From Candidatus Altimarinota bacterium (GTDB taxonomy: Bacteria > Patescibacteriota > Gracilibacteria > BD1-5 > UBA2023): 37,723 nt of DNA. Made by a program: the position numbers and the translations under genes. Shown here in pieces: positions 25,966-36,138 of the stretch. Position 1 is the stretch's first letter. Each line of letters starts with the position of its first letter. The notes under the pieces are model-generated. The model had not been told where the DNA came from and ran no database searches. It saw nothing but the letters and a program-made list of their open reading frames with translations. The stretch spans positions 1 through 37,723 of the forward strand of contig PDRA01000008.1 of the NCBI GenBank assembly GCA_002747975.1. Direction: 5' to 3'.

Positions 25966-26017
25966 GAACAGGAGTATAATAAATTTAGAAAAACATTATT
26001 ATATAATCCTCCTGTTC
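25966..26017. repeat. Long inverted repeat in gene-free region
   Basis: GAACAGGAG (25966-25974) pairs with CTCCTGTTC (26009-26017), and TATAATAA (25975-25982) with TTATTATA (25996-26003), with a five-base bulge. It lies in the 564-base gap 25788-26351. The first part of that gap (25794-25828) has only a weak hairpin (AAAGGAG with CTCCTTT). There is no T tail, so this is not an ordinary terminator. Confidence 0.7.
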
Positions 26018-26093
26018 ATGAAATGATTATATGCAAAACACAAAGAAAAACAAGGTGTAGTTTCTGCAAGAAGTTTTATAGTGAGAATGAGAG

Positions 26094-26233
26094 GAAACGG
26101 TAAAATTCTATTTAGAAACGGTAATCCCTCTTTTTTTTGTTTAGAGTTTACATTCCTTTATTTAACCGAATTTATTTTATATACAACCAAAGAAACACAA
26201 AAGAAACGGTAAATTTTCATTTAGAAACGGTAA
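26094..26233. repeat. Two pairs of GAAACGGTAA direct repeats
   Basis: Four copies of GAAACGGTAA at 26094, 26115, 26203 and 26224. Within each pair the copies start 21 bases apart, two helical turns, and the base pattern between them is similar. Such spacing suits cooperative binding of a DNA-binding protein to one face of the helix. They lie about 60-200 bp upstream of the toxin-antitoxin promoter. Operators or iteron-like sites are possible; no replication gene is nearby. Confidence 0.8.
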
Positions 26234-26292
26234 ATATATTTTTTATTCTATATATGTTCTATTCGAGGAAGGGTATTGTCTATAAAAAACTT

Positions 26293-26320
26293 TTGCTTTT
26301 TCCTCTATTATGTATATTAT
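26293..26320 (+). promoter_or_regulatory. Promoter of the toxin-antitoxin pair
   Basis: TTGCTT (26293-26298), 16-bp spacer, TATTAT (26315-26320); leader about 25 bases to the ATG at 26352. Confidence 0.5.
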
Positions 26321-26351
26321 GGGTATACAATATATTTCTTATTTATATATT

Positions 26352-26666
26352 ATGGCAACTCTCACAGACAAAAAAGTCAAAATGAATTTCACTATTCGCA
26401 AGGGATTGAAAGATGAGTTTTTTAAACTTGCCGAAGAGATGGAAACAACGCCATCAAATCTTTTTAATATGTTGGCAAAGCAAGCCGTTCGCACAAGGAC
26501 ACTGCATATTTCATTTTCCCCAGAAGAAAATGAAGATATCTGAGTTCCCCATCCTATTGCTTATGAAGATTTGACAGAAAAAGAAAAAAAATCATATAAT
26601 AATTTTCTGAAAAACAAAGATACAATGAAATTTTATAATCTCAGACCAGAAGAGTATGGAGTTTAA
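26352..26666 (+). CDS. Antitoxin, RelB/DinJ-like (ribbon-helix-helix)
   Basis: 104 residues. The N-terminus KVKMNFTIRKGLKDEFFKLAEEMETTPSNLF fits a ribbon-helix-helix DNA-binding domain: one strand, then two helices, as in RelB/DinJ antitoxins. The C-terminal half is acidic, ending NNFLKNKDTMKFYNLRPEEYGV, and would wrap the toxin. I chose the ATG at 26352 over an upstream in-frame ATG at 26310 because the latter adds a hydrophobic stretch overlapping the -10. One TGA encodes Gly after NEDI. Its last codons overlap the toxin start by 11 bases, the usual arrangement for such pairs, implying coupled translation. It probably represses its own promoter. Confidence 0.75.
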
Positions 26667-26907
26667 AGAAATCATAGAAAGTGAAGGAGTTGTGCGTTTT
26701 TTGAAGAGAAAACAAATGATCAAATCGTACCTTAAAGCAAAATATTTTTTAGAAAAAGGCTTTTTACAAAATGTAGATTTTAAAATACGACAACCAAAAC
26801 AAGCCGGTATTTATTATTTTCGTATCAATAAACAATATCGAGCATTAGGAAAAGTTGAAAATGGAATTTTGAAGGTATTTGAAATCTCTGATCACCAAAA
26901 TAGATAA
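26656..26907 (+). CDS. Toxin of the RelE/ParE superfamily
   Basis: 83 residues: two N-terminal helices (EFKEIIESEGVVRFLKRKQ, YLKAKYFLEKGFL) then the beta-sheet core with the family-like strand pattern AGIYYFRINKQYRALGKVEN, GILKVFEISDHQN. RelE-type toxins cut mRNA in the ribosome and ParE-type toxins act on gyrase; the sequence alone does not decide which. The overlap of its start with the antitoxin end supports the assignment. No TGA codon occurs in it, so it reads identically in both codes. Confidence 0.78.
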   Translation: MEFKEIIESEGVVRFLKRKQMIKSYLKAKYFLEKGFLQNVDFKIRQPKQAGIYYFRINKQYRALGKVENGILKVFEISDHQNR

Positions 26908-27020
26908 CTGAGAAATATTCTTTATTATTGAAACAAAATGAGCGTAAATATGAGCTGTAAAGCTGGTGCATTCTTGGAATGTTCACATAATTTACTCTAT
27001 ATATAACCATAAAATTAACA

Positions 27021-27056
27021 ATTTGTCAAAAAACTATTGACAAATATTTTTTTTCT
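27021..27056 (+). terminator. Terminator after the toxin-antitoxin pair
   Basis: Perfect 9-bp inverted repeat ATTTGTCAA (27021-27029) and TTGACAAAT (27037-27045), followed by a run of T. It lies 114 bases after the toxin stop; the stretch before it holds no visible gene. Confidence 0.7.
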
Positions 27057-27114
27057 ATTACAATTGCCAGGAAAAGGAAGAAATGTTTTTCCTCGAAAAA
27101 AGTTTCATTTTTGT

Positions 27115-27143
27115 TTGCTTTTTTTGAAAAAATGTGCTATCCT
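27115..27143 (+). promoter_or_regulatory. Promoter of the surface-protein operon
   Basis: TTGCTT (27115-27120), 17-bp spacer, TATCCT (27138-27143); expected start about 27150, leader about 43 bases to the ATG at 27193. An alternative -10 (TGTATAGG) lies a few bases on. Confidence 0.5.
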
Positions 27144-27192
27144 GTATAGGACTCGTGTAATTAAGAGTTTTTAATCTTTAATCTTTATTCTT

Positions 27193-30100
27193 ATGTTTAC
27201 ACAAAAAAATTCACTCCTCGGGCAATCAGTATCGATTTTTTATTGAGATCATCAAGATCTCCGTAGAGAATCGCAAAGATCATCTGAAGTACAGGATACT
27301 GGCCTACAGTCGCTTATTGAGCAATATAAAAAAGAAAAAAGTAAGCCTGCTTTTGATAGTGATGATAAAACAAACAAAAGAGAGAAACTTGCATATATTA
27401 AATGACAAATCAAGGCAGCTAGTGGGCGGTCTATGAGTGATTCAGAGATTATGAATTATAGTGGGCTTACATCAAATCAAGAACAGCAAAGACTAGCTCT
27501 TGAATCATCACCTCAGGCAGAACCGCTTAATACGAAGTATTCGGCCAATGTGCTCAACACTATGTCAGGAACTCAGGCAAAAACAGTAGAACACAGAGGA
27601 AATGTAAATCGTGAACAAGAAGAGGAGTATGTAGAAAGTCTTATTTGAGATGATTCAGCTACTGATTACATCAGCAATATTAATACAAACTCACTTATGA
27701 GTATTATTGCAACTTTAAATAAACGAGAACAAAAGGATTTTCTTAATAGATATGATAATTTTGAGAGAAATTCTTGGGAAAGCGGAAAAGAAGCAAGAGA
27801 GAGAAAGGATCGAGCTAAATGAAATGTTTTAGCTTTTTTGAAAGATCGATGATATGTTTCAAATGGTTCTTTTTGACCAACAGAACAAACTGGTGTTATG
27901 AAACTTGCCAAAAAAATGATCGAAGGACTCAATGATCGAAATGCAAAACAAAAATATCGTAAATTTACCGATGGATATCTCCTATGAGTTGGAGCTGCAG
28001 CACAAATGAGAACACAGCAGGAAGCTCAAAACTTGAATACAAATAACCTTGAATCCTTTCTTGCTGGTACTTATGAGAACGCTCGAGTTACAAAATCGCA
28101 TCTTACAGGAACCCTTGAAACTTATTTCAAGAGAGATCCTTCGAATATTAATAAATTTTCGCAGAGGTTTTTAGGAAAACCAGCAAGTTCAAGAGAGCAG
28201 CTTCTTGCTCACCTTAAGGCAAATCCTGAAGCAAGATTCAAATTCTATAATGCTATTGATCAAGCTGCTCGTTTTGAAGGTGATTATGGAAAGGGATATA
28301 TTGATAGTATTCTTATCGGACAGGTTGTTAATGGAACACTTGCTTCTGATTTTGATGAAAGACTGAACTCTGCTGGAGCTGAAAAACTTGTCAGTGAGAA
28401 ATTAAAGACAGTACTTAGTGATATTGAAAACCAAATAAAATCTGCTAATCTCTCATCAGAAGAAAAAACAAAACTTCTTTTTACCTTAAATAATCTTAAT
28501 ACACAGAGAATTAAATGACGTATTTTGACTGATATTGGAACTCATATTTGAGCTAATATTGAAAAAGGAAATATGGGAGCATGAGTTGCAAAAACATACG
28601 AAACTGCAATCAAAGGACTTACGATAAGTCCATCACTTGGATACTCTGAAAAATGATCAGCACTGGGATTGGTGGTGCGATATGGTGGATCTACGGATCT
28701 ATGAACTGTAAACGGATATGATGTAAATGTAGGGTGAGGATTGAATGCTGGCTACACGACCGCAGGATTTATCTACTTTGCAGATGCCTCTGTAAATATT
28801 CGAAAAAAATTCACATCTCTCAATGGAAGTGATATTACCGCAAAAACGCACTGACTTCATGTAATAGGATGACCAGGATTTGGGTTTATTGGGTATAGTA
28901 ACCTCGATAGGAGAGTAGATAATATCAACAAAAATGCAGAACTTATGAGTCGGTTTTTAGCTGAATTGGCAACTCTTCCTTTGACTTCAGAAACTATTAG
29001 ACAGGATATAGAGATTGCTGCTGCAGCTGTTGGAGCTGATTGAGATACCTTCCTCAAAGGACCACAAAAAGAAAAATTTTTCCAGTATATGGAAAATCTT
29101 GGACTTAATTCAAATACAGGTTTTCAAACAAAACTTCTTATGATTCAATCTTTTGCTGGTTGGGAAAGAGAAAACTACCTTATGAATGAGATGCAAAATA
29201 CAAAGGATGCTCCTTCGTACGGAGGAGTTATGGCTGGAGCTTGATTGGCATGATCAACACCGCTTGTTGGTGTTGGTGTCAATATGTATCAAGTAAAAGG
29301 ATGATATGAAAATATGAATGGGGCATGAATACCAAATACTGTATCTGGTACCATGATAACAGGGGCAGAAGTTGAGGAAGCTTTGCAAATTGCACAAGAG
29401 AGCTCACTTCCAGCTTACCTCAAAACACCTAAGGCTGTACAATTTTTCTTGAATGCACGGTATGATGCAGCATTTCGAAAATATCAGGTAGATTTGACTC
29501 GTCGCAATAGTCACGAGGATGCAAGAGCAGCACTTACAGCGTATGTAAAAAAACACTCAAAAGGACTTAAAAACGCAACTGGAATGACAGTTTCTGGCTT
29601 TCAAAAACTGATTGCTGATAACGATGTACTTTCTCAAATATTAGTATTAACGTCTGGTACGAATACTTCTCGGAATCTTGGAAGACTTATTGCTTATGAA
29701 CCTGAAAATATTCGTAGGAACCCAAAAATGGTAGAGACAGTACGAAAAACTTCACTAAAAGCAGCTGAAAATGGTTTTGGATCGCCATGACTTTTCAAAG
29801 ACTACTACTCTCGGGCTAACTTCAAAAGACATTTAGAAGGATGAACACAAACTATGTGATCAGTATCTTCGAATTACTTTGGAAGCATATCATATAGTCA
29901 GATACGTGCAGGACGAGCACGTGGACTTGATCAGCTTTCAGCTGATACTCCAGTATATGGAGTTGAGAGTGCAACTTCAGCACAAGCAAAAGTTCTCCTT
30001 CCAAAGCTGGTAAACGAGTTTAAAAATGACAGACCACGACAGTTTGAGGATCTCAAAAATCAATTAGCAGGATATACAGGATGAGCTGTTACCGATAGTG

Positions 30101-30555
30101 ATATGATATCTCTTCTTAATGGGGATACTCGTACCATAAACGGGAAGAAAGTGACACCTTCACTTGGGGTGAAGCTCTGTATGTCAGGTGAGTTAAATGC
30201 GACTTGTTTTAATGGATGTGCATTTGTAGAAGTTGGACCATGGAAAATTGATGGAAAAAAAGTAACACCATTTGTAGAGCAAACAGGGCAAATTAATAAT
30301 TTTAGTGCTCGACAAAAAGACTGGAATATCGGACTTATGTATACTGGTACAAAACAAGAATGAGGTCCAGATCATACTGATACGGAAACTTGAGGTGAAA
30401 CAGTTGATGATGTTACTACGACTGAAACCTGAGGAACACAAGTAGATACTCCTGTTACTAATGTAACGGAGGCATGAAATCAAGCTCCTACAGTAACAAC
30501 AGAAGTTGACACAAGTGGTACAACAGTAGGACAACGTAATCCTTTTGATATATAA
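27193..30555 (+). CDS. Large Gly/Asn-rich protein of unknown function (1120 aa)
   Basis: One continuous frame of 1120 codons with about 30 TGA glycines; the stop is TAA. I do not recognise a family. No N-terminal signal is visible. Residues 1-280 are charged and helical. About 475-550 is a glycine-rich, strand-like stretch with alternating polar and apolar residues (GLVVRYGGSTDLG, YDVNVGGGLNAGYTTAGFIY), reminiscent of a beta-barrel or autotransporter-like segment. About 550-1000 is mixed. The tail (1055-1120) is a Thr/Gly/Val/Asp-rich linker. It is first in an operon with a lipoprotein and a giant secreted protein, spaced 24 and 26 bases, so an envelope role is likely, exported by a route that is not obvious. 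A cytoplasmic structural protein remains possible. Confidence 0.82.
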
Positions 30556-30579
30556 GTTTATTTTTAATCCTTTTTTCTT

Positions 30580-30747
30580 ATGAAATATACTCTTCTCTCT
30601 CTCGTACTTGCTTTTGCGCTTACAGGCTGTCAGTCTGGACAAGATAACAAACAGATCACCAATACAGTCGGAAATCAAAAACAAAACTATCAAATACAAA
30701 CGGATGATTCTTCTCAACAATGAGACAAAAATCCATACGAAATCTAA
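30580..30747 (+). CDS. Small predicted lipoprotein (55 aa)
   Basis: 55 residues: a signal peptide with lipobox LTGC (Cys at about residue 17) and a 38-residue Gln/Asn/Asp-rich mature peptide with no fold signature. One TGA encodes Gly (SQQGDKN). It lies 24 bases after the 1120-residue protein gene and 26 before the giant secreted protein, so it is co-transcribed with both. Possibly an anchor or assembly factor for its neighbours; this is inference from position only. Confidence 0.7.
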
Positions 30748-30773
30748 ATCTTATTTCTTTTATTTATACTATT

Positions 30774-33700
30774 ATGAGAACTTTTCGAAATACTCTGTAC
30801 ATACTGGCAACAGTATTACTTCTCTCATTTACTTCTTTTGTAGAAGCTGCTGATGTAGAGATTATCCCTTCTCCTGATGCTTCTTGTGATCAATATTTTG
30901 ATCATGGATATATCTATGCATGACAAGGAGGAACTACTCTCACGGACAAGATACGAAATACATATTCGAATAAGCCATTTATTTACTTTCAAAAAGATGA
31001 AATGGCTCCGACATTGGAATTGTACCGAACGAATATAATGGATTTTCAACAGCCAGTATTTCGTCATCCAAGTGGTTTCTTTGGTGTATGTGGAAACAAT
31101 ACATGGTGTCAATCAAGTGCTGGGGAAGCTTATGTATGAGTACCAGCCAATTCATCAGCTCCTTGGTGGGAAACAAGTCAATTTCTTGGGGTAAGTAAGG
31201 TCCACAATGATCGAATCAATCCAAGTGATATTCCAAATATCAGAAAAAAAATGTTTATCATTCGATATAAACTGAAATGATATTATAAGACTGATACAGG
31301 ACTCACTCCAGCTTTTAATGGTGGAATACATACTGAGTGTCAGCAGGTTGGTGTCCACTGGTGTGGAGATGGAGTTCTTGACTCTGATAAATGAGAAACC
31401 TGTGACGATGGACAAGACAATGGGAAACCTGGAAAGTGTAGCACTGACTGTAAAGGAACTGTACCAAATGCTCCTGTCTGTGGTGATGGAAATGTAGATC
31501 CTGGAGAAGAGTGTGATGATGGAAACACGAATGACAATGATTCTTGTAATAATCAATGTAAGAAAAACCCAATTTGTGGAAATGGAATTGTAGAGGAAGG
31601 TGAGGAATGTGACGATGGAAATACTAATAACAATGACTCTTGTAACAATCAGTGTAAAACGAATCCTATTTGTGGAAATGGAATTGTAGAGGAAGGTGAG
31701 GAGTGTGATGATGGAAACACGAATGACAATGACGCTTGTAATAATCAATGTAAAACACCAAATAAAAAGTGTGATACGCTTATTGTTTCAAAGGCAAATA
31801 TCCAAGTAGGAGAATCAGTGGATGCAAGCTGTACCACAATCCCTGTCGGTCTAGACACAACCATCTCTTGTGGAGGTGGAACTGGTGGCGGAGCTGGTCC
31901 AACCACTTGTACTTATAACGCTGCTGGTACGTATACCCTCAGCTGTGATATTACTCCAAATTTTAGTCCTTCTATCCCATGTACAGCAACAGTAAATGTA
32001 GAAGAGGGAACTGGAAACTATTGTGGTGATGGAATTGTTCAAACACCAAATGATAATGGAGTCAATGAAGAATGTGAACCAAGTGATCCATCAACCTATG
32101 ATCCAAATACAGAAATTTGTACAAGTTCTTGTCAAAAAGAACCAAAACAAAATGGAGAATATATTGACCTTGCTATCAAAAAATACATAGAATCAAATGA
32201 TGCTCAAACGGCTATCAGCCAAAATACAAATGATACATTTGACTATGTCATCAAAGTACAAAACATCGGAACAAAAATGGTAACCAGTACGACAACCGTA
32301 CAAGATACGCTTCCAAATGGAGTAGAGTTCAATGGAAATCCAGCAGGATCAAACTGGAATTGTAATCAGTCAGGAAAACAGATAACATGTACGACTGGTC
32401 AAGATGTGGCAGCAGGAGCGTATTTCACAGAAATCCGAATCCCTGTCAAAGTAACGGCCACTTCTGGAACGGTAACCAATCATGCAACTGTCTATAATCC
32501 AGATGAAGATCCAACAAGATCTTGTCTTCCAAACAATCAAAAACCATCAGTGACAGCGACAAGTTGTCCACAAGATGGAAACAACGAAGATCCAGCCGTC
32601 TTCACGGTTGATGATACAGTCGGAGAACTTTCTATCAAAAAATATGCCGTCGATCTTGATGGAAACAGACGAGATGGACAAAATGGAAATGACGCTCTTG
32701 AACTTGATCCGGGTGAAGAATTTTATTACGAATACAAAGTTCAATCAACTGGAAACCATACTGATGTCACTATTACTGATACCTTTCCACATCAAGTAGA
32801 AGTTCTCTCATTTGATGCTGGTGGATGGAATTGTAGACAAGGAACCAAACAAATAAATGGAAATACGCATCCAACTGTAATCTGTACGCGAGCTACGCTG
32901 GCAGCTGGAACTCATACCGTTCGAGTCAAAGTAAAACTCAAAGACAGCACAACAACTACGGCCAATCTACGAAACATTGCCTATATCTGTAGTGATGAAA
33001 CTGGACCATACGTAAATAGCAATGGAGAGCGATCATGTGATCCAGACTGTCTCGATCCAAATGATCCAGCGTGTAACCCATGAGATCCAGGAGAGTGTTC
33101 GACACTTCCAAGTGATCCAAATTATGATCCAGCTTGTATTGCTCCACGATCTGGAGTGGATCTGGCTCTCAAAAAATACATAGAATCAAACGATGCTCAA
33201 ACTGCTATAAGCAAAGATACTGATGAAACATTTGATTATGTTATCAAGGTTCAAAATGTTGGAACAAAAGAAGTCACTGGAAAAACTACAGTACAAGATA
33301 CACTTCCAAGCGGAGTTGAAAAAAATGGTTCTATTACAGGAACTGATTGGTCTTGTAATACAAATGGAAGCAAAATTACCTGTGTTTCGTATAGAAGTGT
33401 TGATAAAAATGAATACTTCCCAGACATCCGAATCCCTGTCAAAGTAACTGCAACTTCTGGAACCATTTCAAACTACGCAACGGTTCACAATCCAAATGAA
33501 AACGATGATAATGCGTGTTATGATGATAATCGAATGCCAAATGGAAATGAAACAAGTTGTCCAGAAGACAGTAACAATATAGATCCAGCTCGATTTAAAA
33601 TTCCAAGTTCGACTGATGGACTCTATGTAGCTGCAAAATGTCTGACTCCGACATCAAAAGTCTGTGTCTCATATAATAGTCTTTCAGCTTGTGAGAATGA

Positions 33701-35303
33701 CTCTGATCGTACAGAACCATGTCGAAATGGTGATACTGATGGATACAATCAATGTAATAATGTCGATAGATATCAGAATGTGCAGGCAGATTGTGGTGAT
33801 ACGGTATGGAACCCATCATGTGGAAATGGTATCATCGATGGAACTGATGAAGAATGTGATACTGGTGGTGATACGACATGGTGTGTCGATTGTAAAATCA
33901 AAATGCCAACGAATCCAGGAGAAAATCCAATTGAATTCTGGCTTACAGTTCCAAAACTGACCAATGCTCGAATTGGAGCTTCATACGCATTTCCAAATCG
34001 TATTAAGTTCAATAAATATGCTATTGTCGTCGGAAAAGGAACTAATGTATTTACTCTGGCTGATACAGTCGGATTTGGTATCAAACCAACGCATCCAACT
34101 CCAATCAAGATTTCACTTGATAAAGAGTTCTGTCTTCAGTCACAAAGTCCTGTATTTGCAGGAAATGCAAAATCATGTACAACTCTTGGTGAAGCTCGAA
34201 GTCAATATGGAAATGCATTTGATACCTTTGGAAACTATGGTGTCCTTGGTCGAGGAGATTACCTTGTCCCAAATGGAACCTACCAAATCCAAGTTGGAAA
34301 TACAACGGTCGATGCTCCAAGATATGAAACAAGACAAGCCAATAGTACAAATGAGGTTAAGATGTTTAAAGGAGCTGGAATCTATGATGGTACAACACTT
34401 CGAGATAGCTTCGTAATAAAAGACAATGCAACAAGAAATACACAAGGAAAAGTAGAGTTTGCTGCACAGTCAGCCAATGATCCTAATACGTATAATGGAA
34501 TTGTAGAGTTTAAAGTACAGGTATCAAGTGTCCTTCTCGGTACAGCTGGAGCTCCAGTCAATCGAAGAGTAAGTGACTTTATCAATACAACTCCAGATCA
34601 ATTTATTCGAGATTATCTTCGATCACTTGAAGGACAAACTTCTATCCTTGGAAGTGTGACTCCATCAAATCCATCTGGAAACACTGGTCGAAATACGAAT
34701 ACACTCACAACTCGTCCTTTGAATCTATATATCTCTCATACCTGAAACAAGACTATTGATGAGATGTCTGACCTCAATTCGATTCGATACAATGGAAACT
34801 CTCGTATTTATGCTCTCAAAGGAGACCTCACTGTCAACTGTAAGAGCGGAAAAAAATACTTTGAAATGTCTGGTGTCAAGACAGTCATTGTACAAGGAAA
34901 TATCATCTTCAATTGTAATACACAATATAAAGCCAATGATTACGGGGCAAGCTGGGCATGGATTGCTCAGGGAGGAAATATCTCTATCAATAATGGAACC
35001 AACGGATATAAAGCCCTCACTCGTCTCGAAGGTGTATATGCTGCTATCAGAGAAAATTCAAATGGAGGAGACCTCAATTGACAACAAGGAGAATCAACAT
35101 CTACTATTCTGCGAATTGTCGGTACTCTCTATGGAAATGCAAAACCACTCTTTGATTCTCGAACCTATGTACGAGGAAATGGACGATATGATACGCTAAC
35201 AACAGGTACTATCCTCAGCTACTCAAATCGAGCACTGCGCAATACTCCACCACTTTTGACACAGTATATCAATCACTACAACCTCACACGAGTGACTCAG
35301 TAA
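30774..35303 (+). CDS. Giant secreted Cys-rich surface protein with DUF4215 and DUF11 repeats
   Basis: 1509 residues. A signal peptide (1-25, cleavage near VEA-AD) leads into a roughly 180-residue N-terminal region. Four cysteine-rich units of the DUF4215 type follow at about 200-330 (CGDG...EECDDGNTNDNDSCNNQC), three of them near-identical with a period of 32 residues. Two further isolated CGDG/CGNG units lie at about 415 and 1015. Three DUF11-like beta-sandwich domains follow: about 464-600, 617-745 and 795-930. The first and third share YIESNDAQTAIS and EIRIPVKVTATSGT-type motifs and are clearly duplicates. The last 450 residues (FWLTVPKLTNARIG onward) are beta-rich and of unknown fold. 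Such repeats form extended stalks in adhesins. No sortase or membrane anchor is visible at the C-terminus. About ten TGA glycines; stop TAA. Confidence 0.85.
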
Positions 35304-35320
35304 TTGGTATATCACCCACA

Positions 35321-35360
35321 AAAATACTCTCTTTCTATAGAATGATTGAGAGTATTTTTT
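35321..35360 (+). terminator. Rho-independent terminator of the surface-protein operon
   Basis: AAAATACTCTC (35321-35331) pairs with GAGAGTATTTT (35348-35358) around a 16-base loop and runs into T. It follows the stop of the giant gene by 17 bases. Confidence 0.85.
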
Positions 35361-35362
35361 AT

Positions 35363-35390
35363 TTGCTTATTTTTCTCTTTTCTATATCCT
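35363..35390 (+). promoter_or_regulatory. Promoter of the deoxyribonucleotidase-like gene
   Basis: TTGCTT (35363-35368), 16-bp spacer, TATCCT (35385-35390); expected start about 35397, leader about 16 bases. A second TATAAT at 35399-35404 has no good -35. Confidence 0.5.
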
Positions 35391-35412
35391 ATTTTGGATA
35401 TAATATACTTGT

Positions 35413-36009
35413 ATGCACCAAATTTTAGAAAATCATCAGACTATTGCTGTGGACTGTGATGAAGTCCTAGCGGAACTTATCGATTCTGCTATCATGCATT
35501 CAACAGGAAGACTTGCTAAGCTTCTTTCTTCTCGAGAGCAGATCACTGATTACTATATCAAAAATGTTTTTCAGGAGATCTCTTGGGAAGAGATAGGGGA
35601 TTTTTTTCTGGGACCGATGGAAAAAGACAAAGAGATGCTTGCTCTTCCGACTGTTGATGGGGCTTTTGACGCACTCTCAAAACTCAAGAAGCAGTCAAAA
35701 GAACTTTTTGTCATCACGGCTCGTCCTTATTTCGTTGAGGAGTATACCAGAAAATATATCCAAAAACACTTTCCAGATATCTTTTGTGATATACACTTTG
35801 CCAGTCATTTTACTGAACATCAAAGAAACAAATCTGAAATTTGTAAAGAAATTGGAGCCACAGTCCTGATTGATGATAGTATGGATTTTGCCCTTGATTG
35901 CGCTAAAGGTGGTATTGAGACTCTCCTTCTTGAAAAACCGTGGAATAGACAGCGAACAGAAGAGCATCCAAATATTCATAGATTTTCCCATTGGAATGAG
36001 CTTATCTAA
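35413..36009 (+). CDS. HAD-superfamily 5'(3')-deoxyribonucleotidase-like phosphatase
   Basis: 198 residues, cytoplasmic. HAD motif I is AVDCDEVLAEL (nucleophile Asp 14 and acid/base Asp 16), a VITARPY segment matches motif II (Ser/Thr), and VLIDDSMDFALDCA near the end matches motif IV with its two Asp residues. The family (NT5C type) dephosphorylates nucleoside monophosphates, here perhaps to balance dNTP pools or salvage host nucleotides. No TGA codon is needed. It stands between the surface operon terminator and the capA-like gene and has its own promoter. Substrate cannot be read from sequence; related phosphatases acting on other small phosphates remain possible. Confidence 0.82.
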   Translation: MHQILENHQTIAVDCDEVLAELIDSAIMHSTGRLAKLLSSREQITDYYIKNVFQEISWEEIGDFFLGPMEKDKEMLALPTVDGAFDALSKLKKQSKELFVITARPYFVEEYTRKYIQKHFPDIFCDIHFASHFTEHQRNKSEICKEIGATVLIDDSMDFALDCAKGGIETLLLEKPWNRQRTEEHPNIHRFSHWNELI

Positions 36010-36093
36010 TATTGCGAAATTTTGCGATAGAGTAAATATTTCAAATATTTGCAAGTTTTGCTGGTGTCAGGAGAGTTACATAGGGGCATGAGA

Positions 36094-36121
36094 TTGACAG
36101 AACTCGACTTCTGCCTATAAT
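36094..36121 (+). promoter_or_regulatory. Consensus promoter of the CapA-family gene
   Basis: Perfect TTGACA (36094-36099), 16-bp spacer, perfect TATAAT (36116-36121). Expected start about 36128, leaving a leader of about 11 bases. The GGAG at 36122-36125 lies upstream of the start site and so is not a Shine-Dalgarno sequence. Confidence 0.8.
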
Positions 36122-36138
36122 GGAGATAATTCTAATTG

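Noticed and set aside
25849-26103. 84-codon plus-strand frame in the region before the toxin-antitoxin pair
   Set aside because: It runs through the long inverted repeat and the first phased repeat, is Lys/Cys-rich without a fold signature, and has no TGA glycine.
26094-26233. Replication origin with iterons
   Set aside because: No DnaA-box cluster, replication initiator gene or clear plasmid feature is nearby; kept only as phased repeats of unknown role.
36122-36125. GGAG as a Shine-Dalgarno site for the CapA-family gene
   Set aside because: It lies immediately after the consensus -10, upstream of the likely transcription start, so it would not be in the mRNA.
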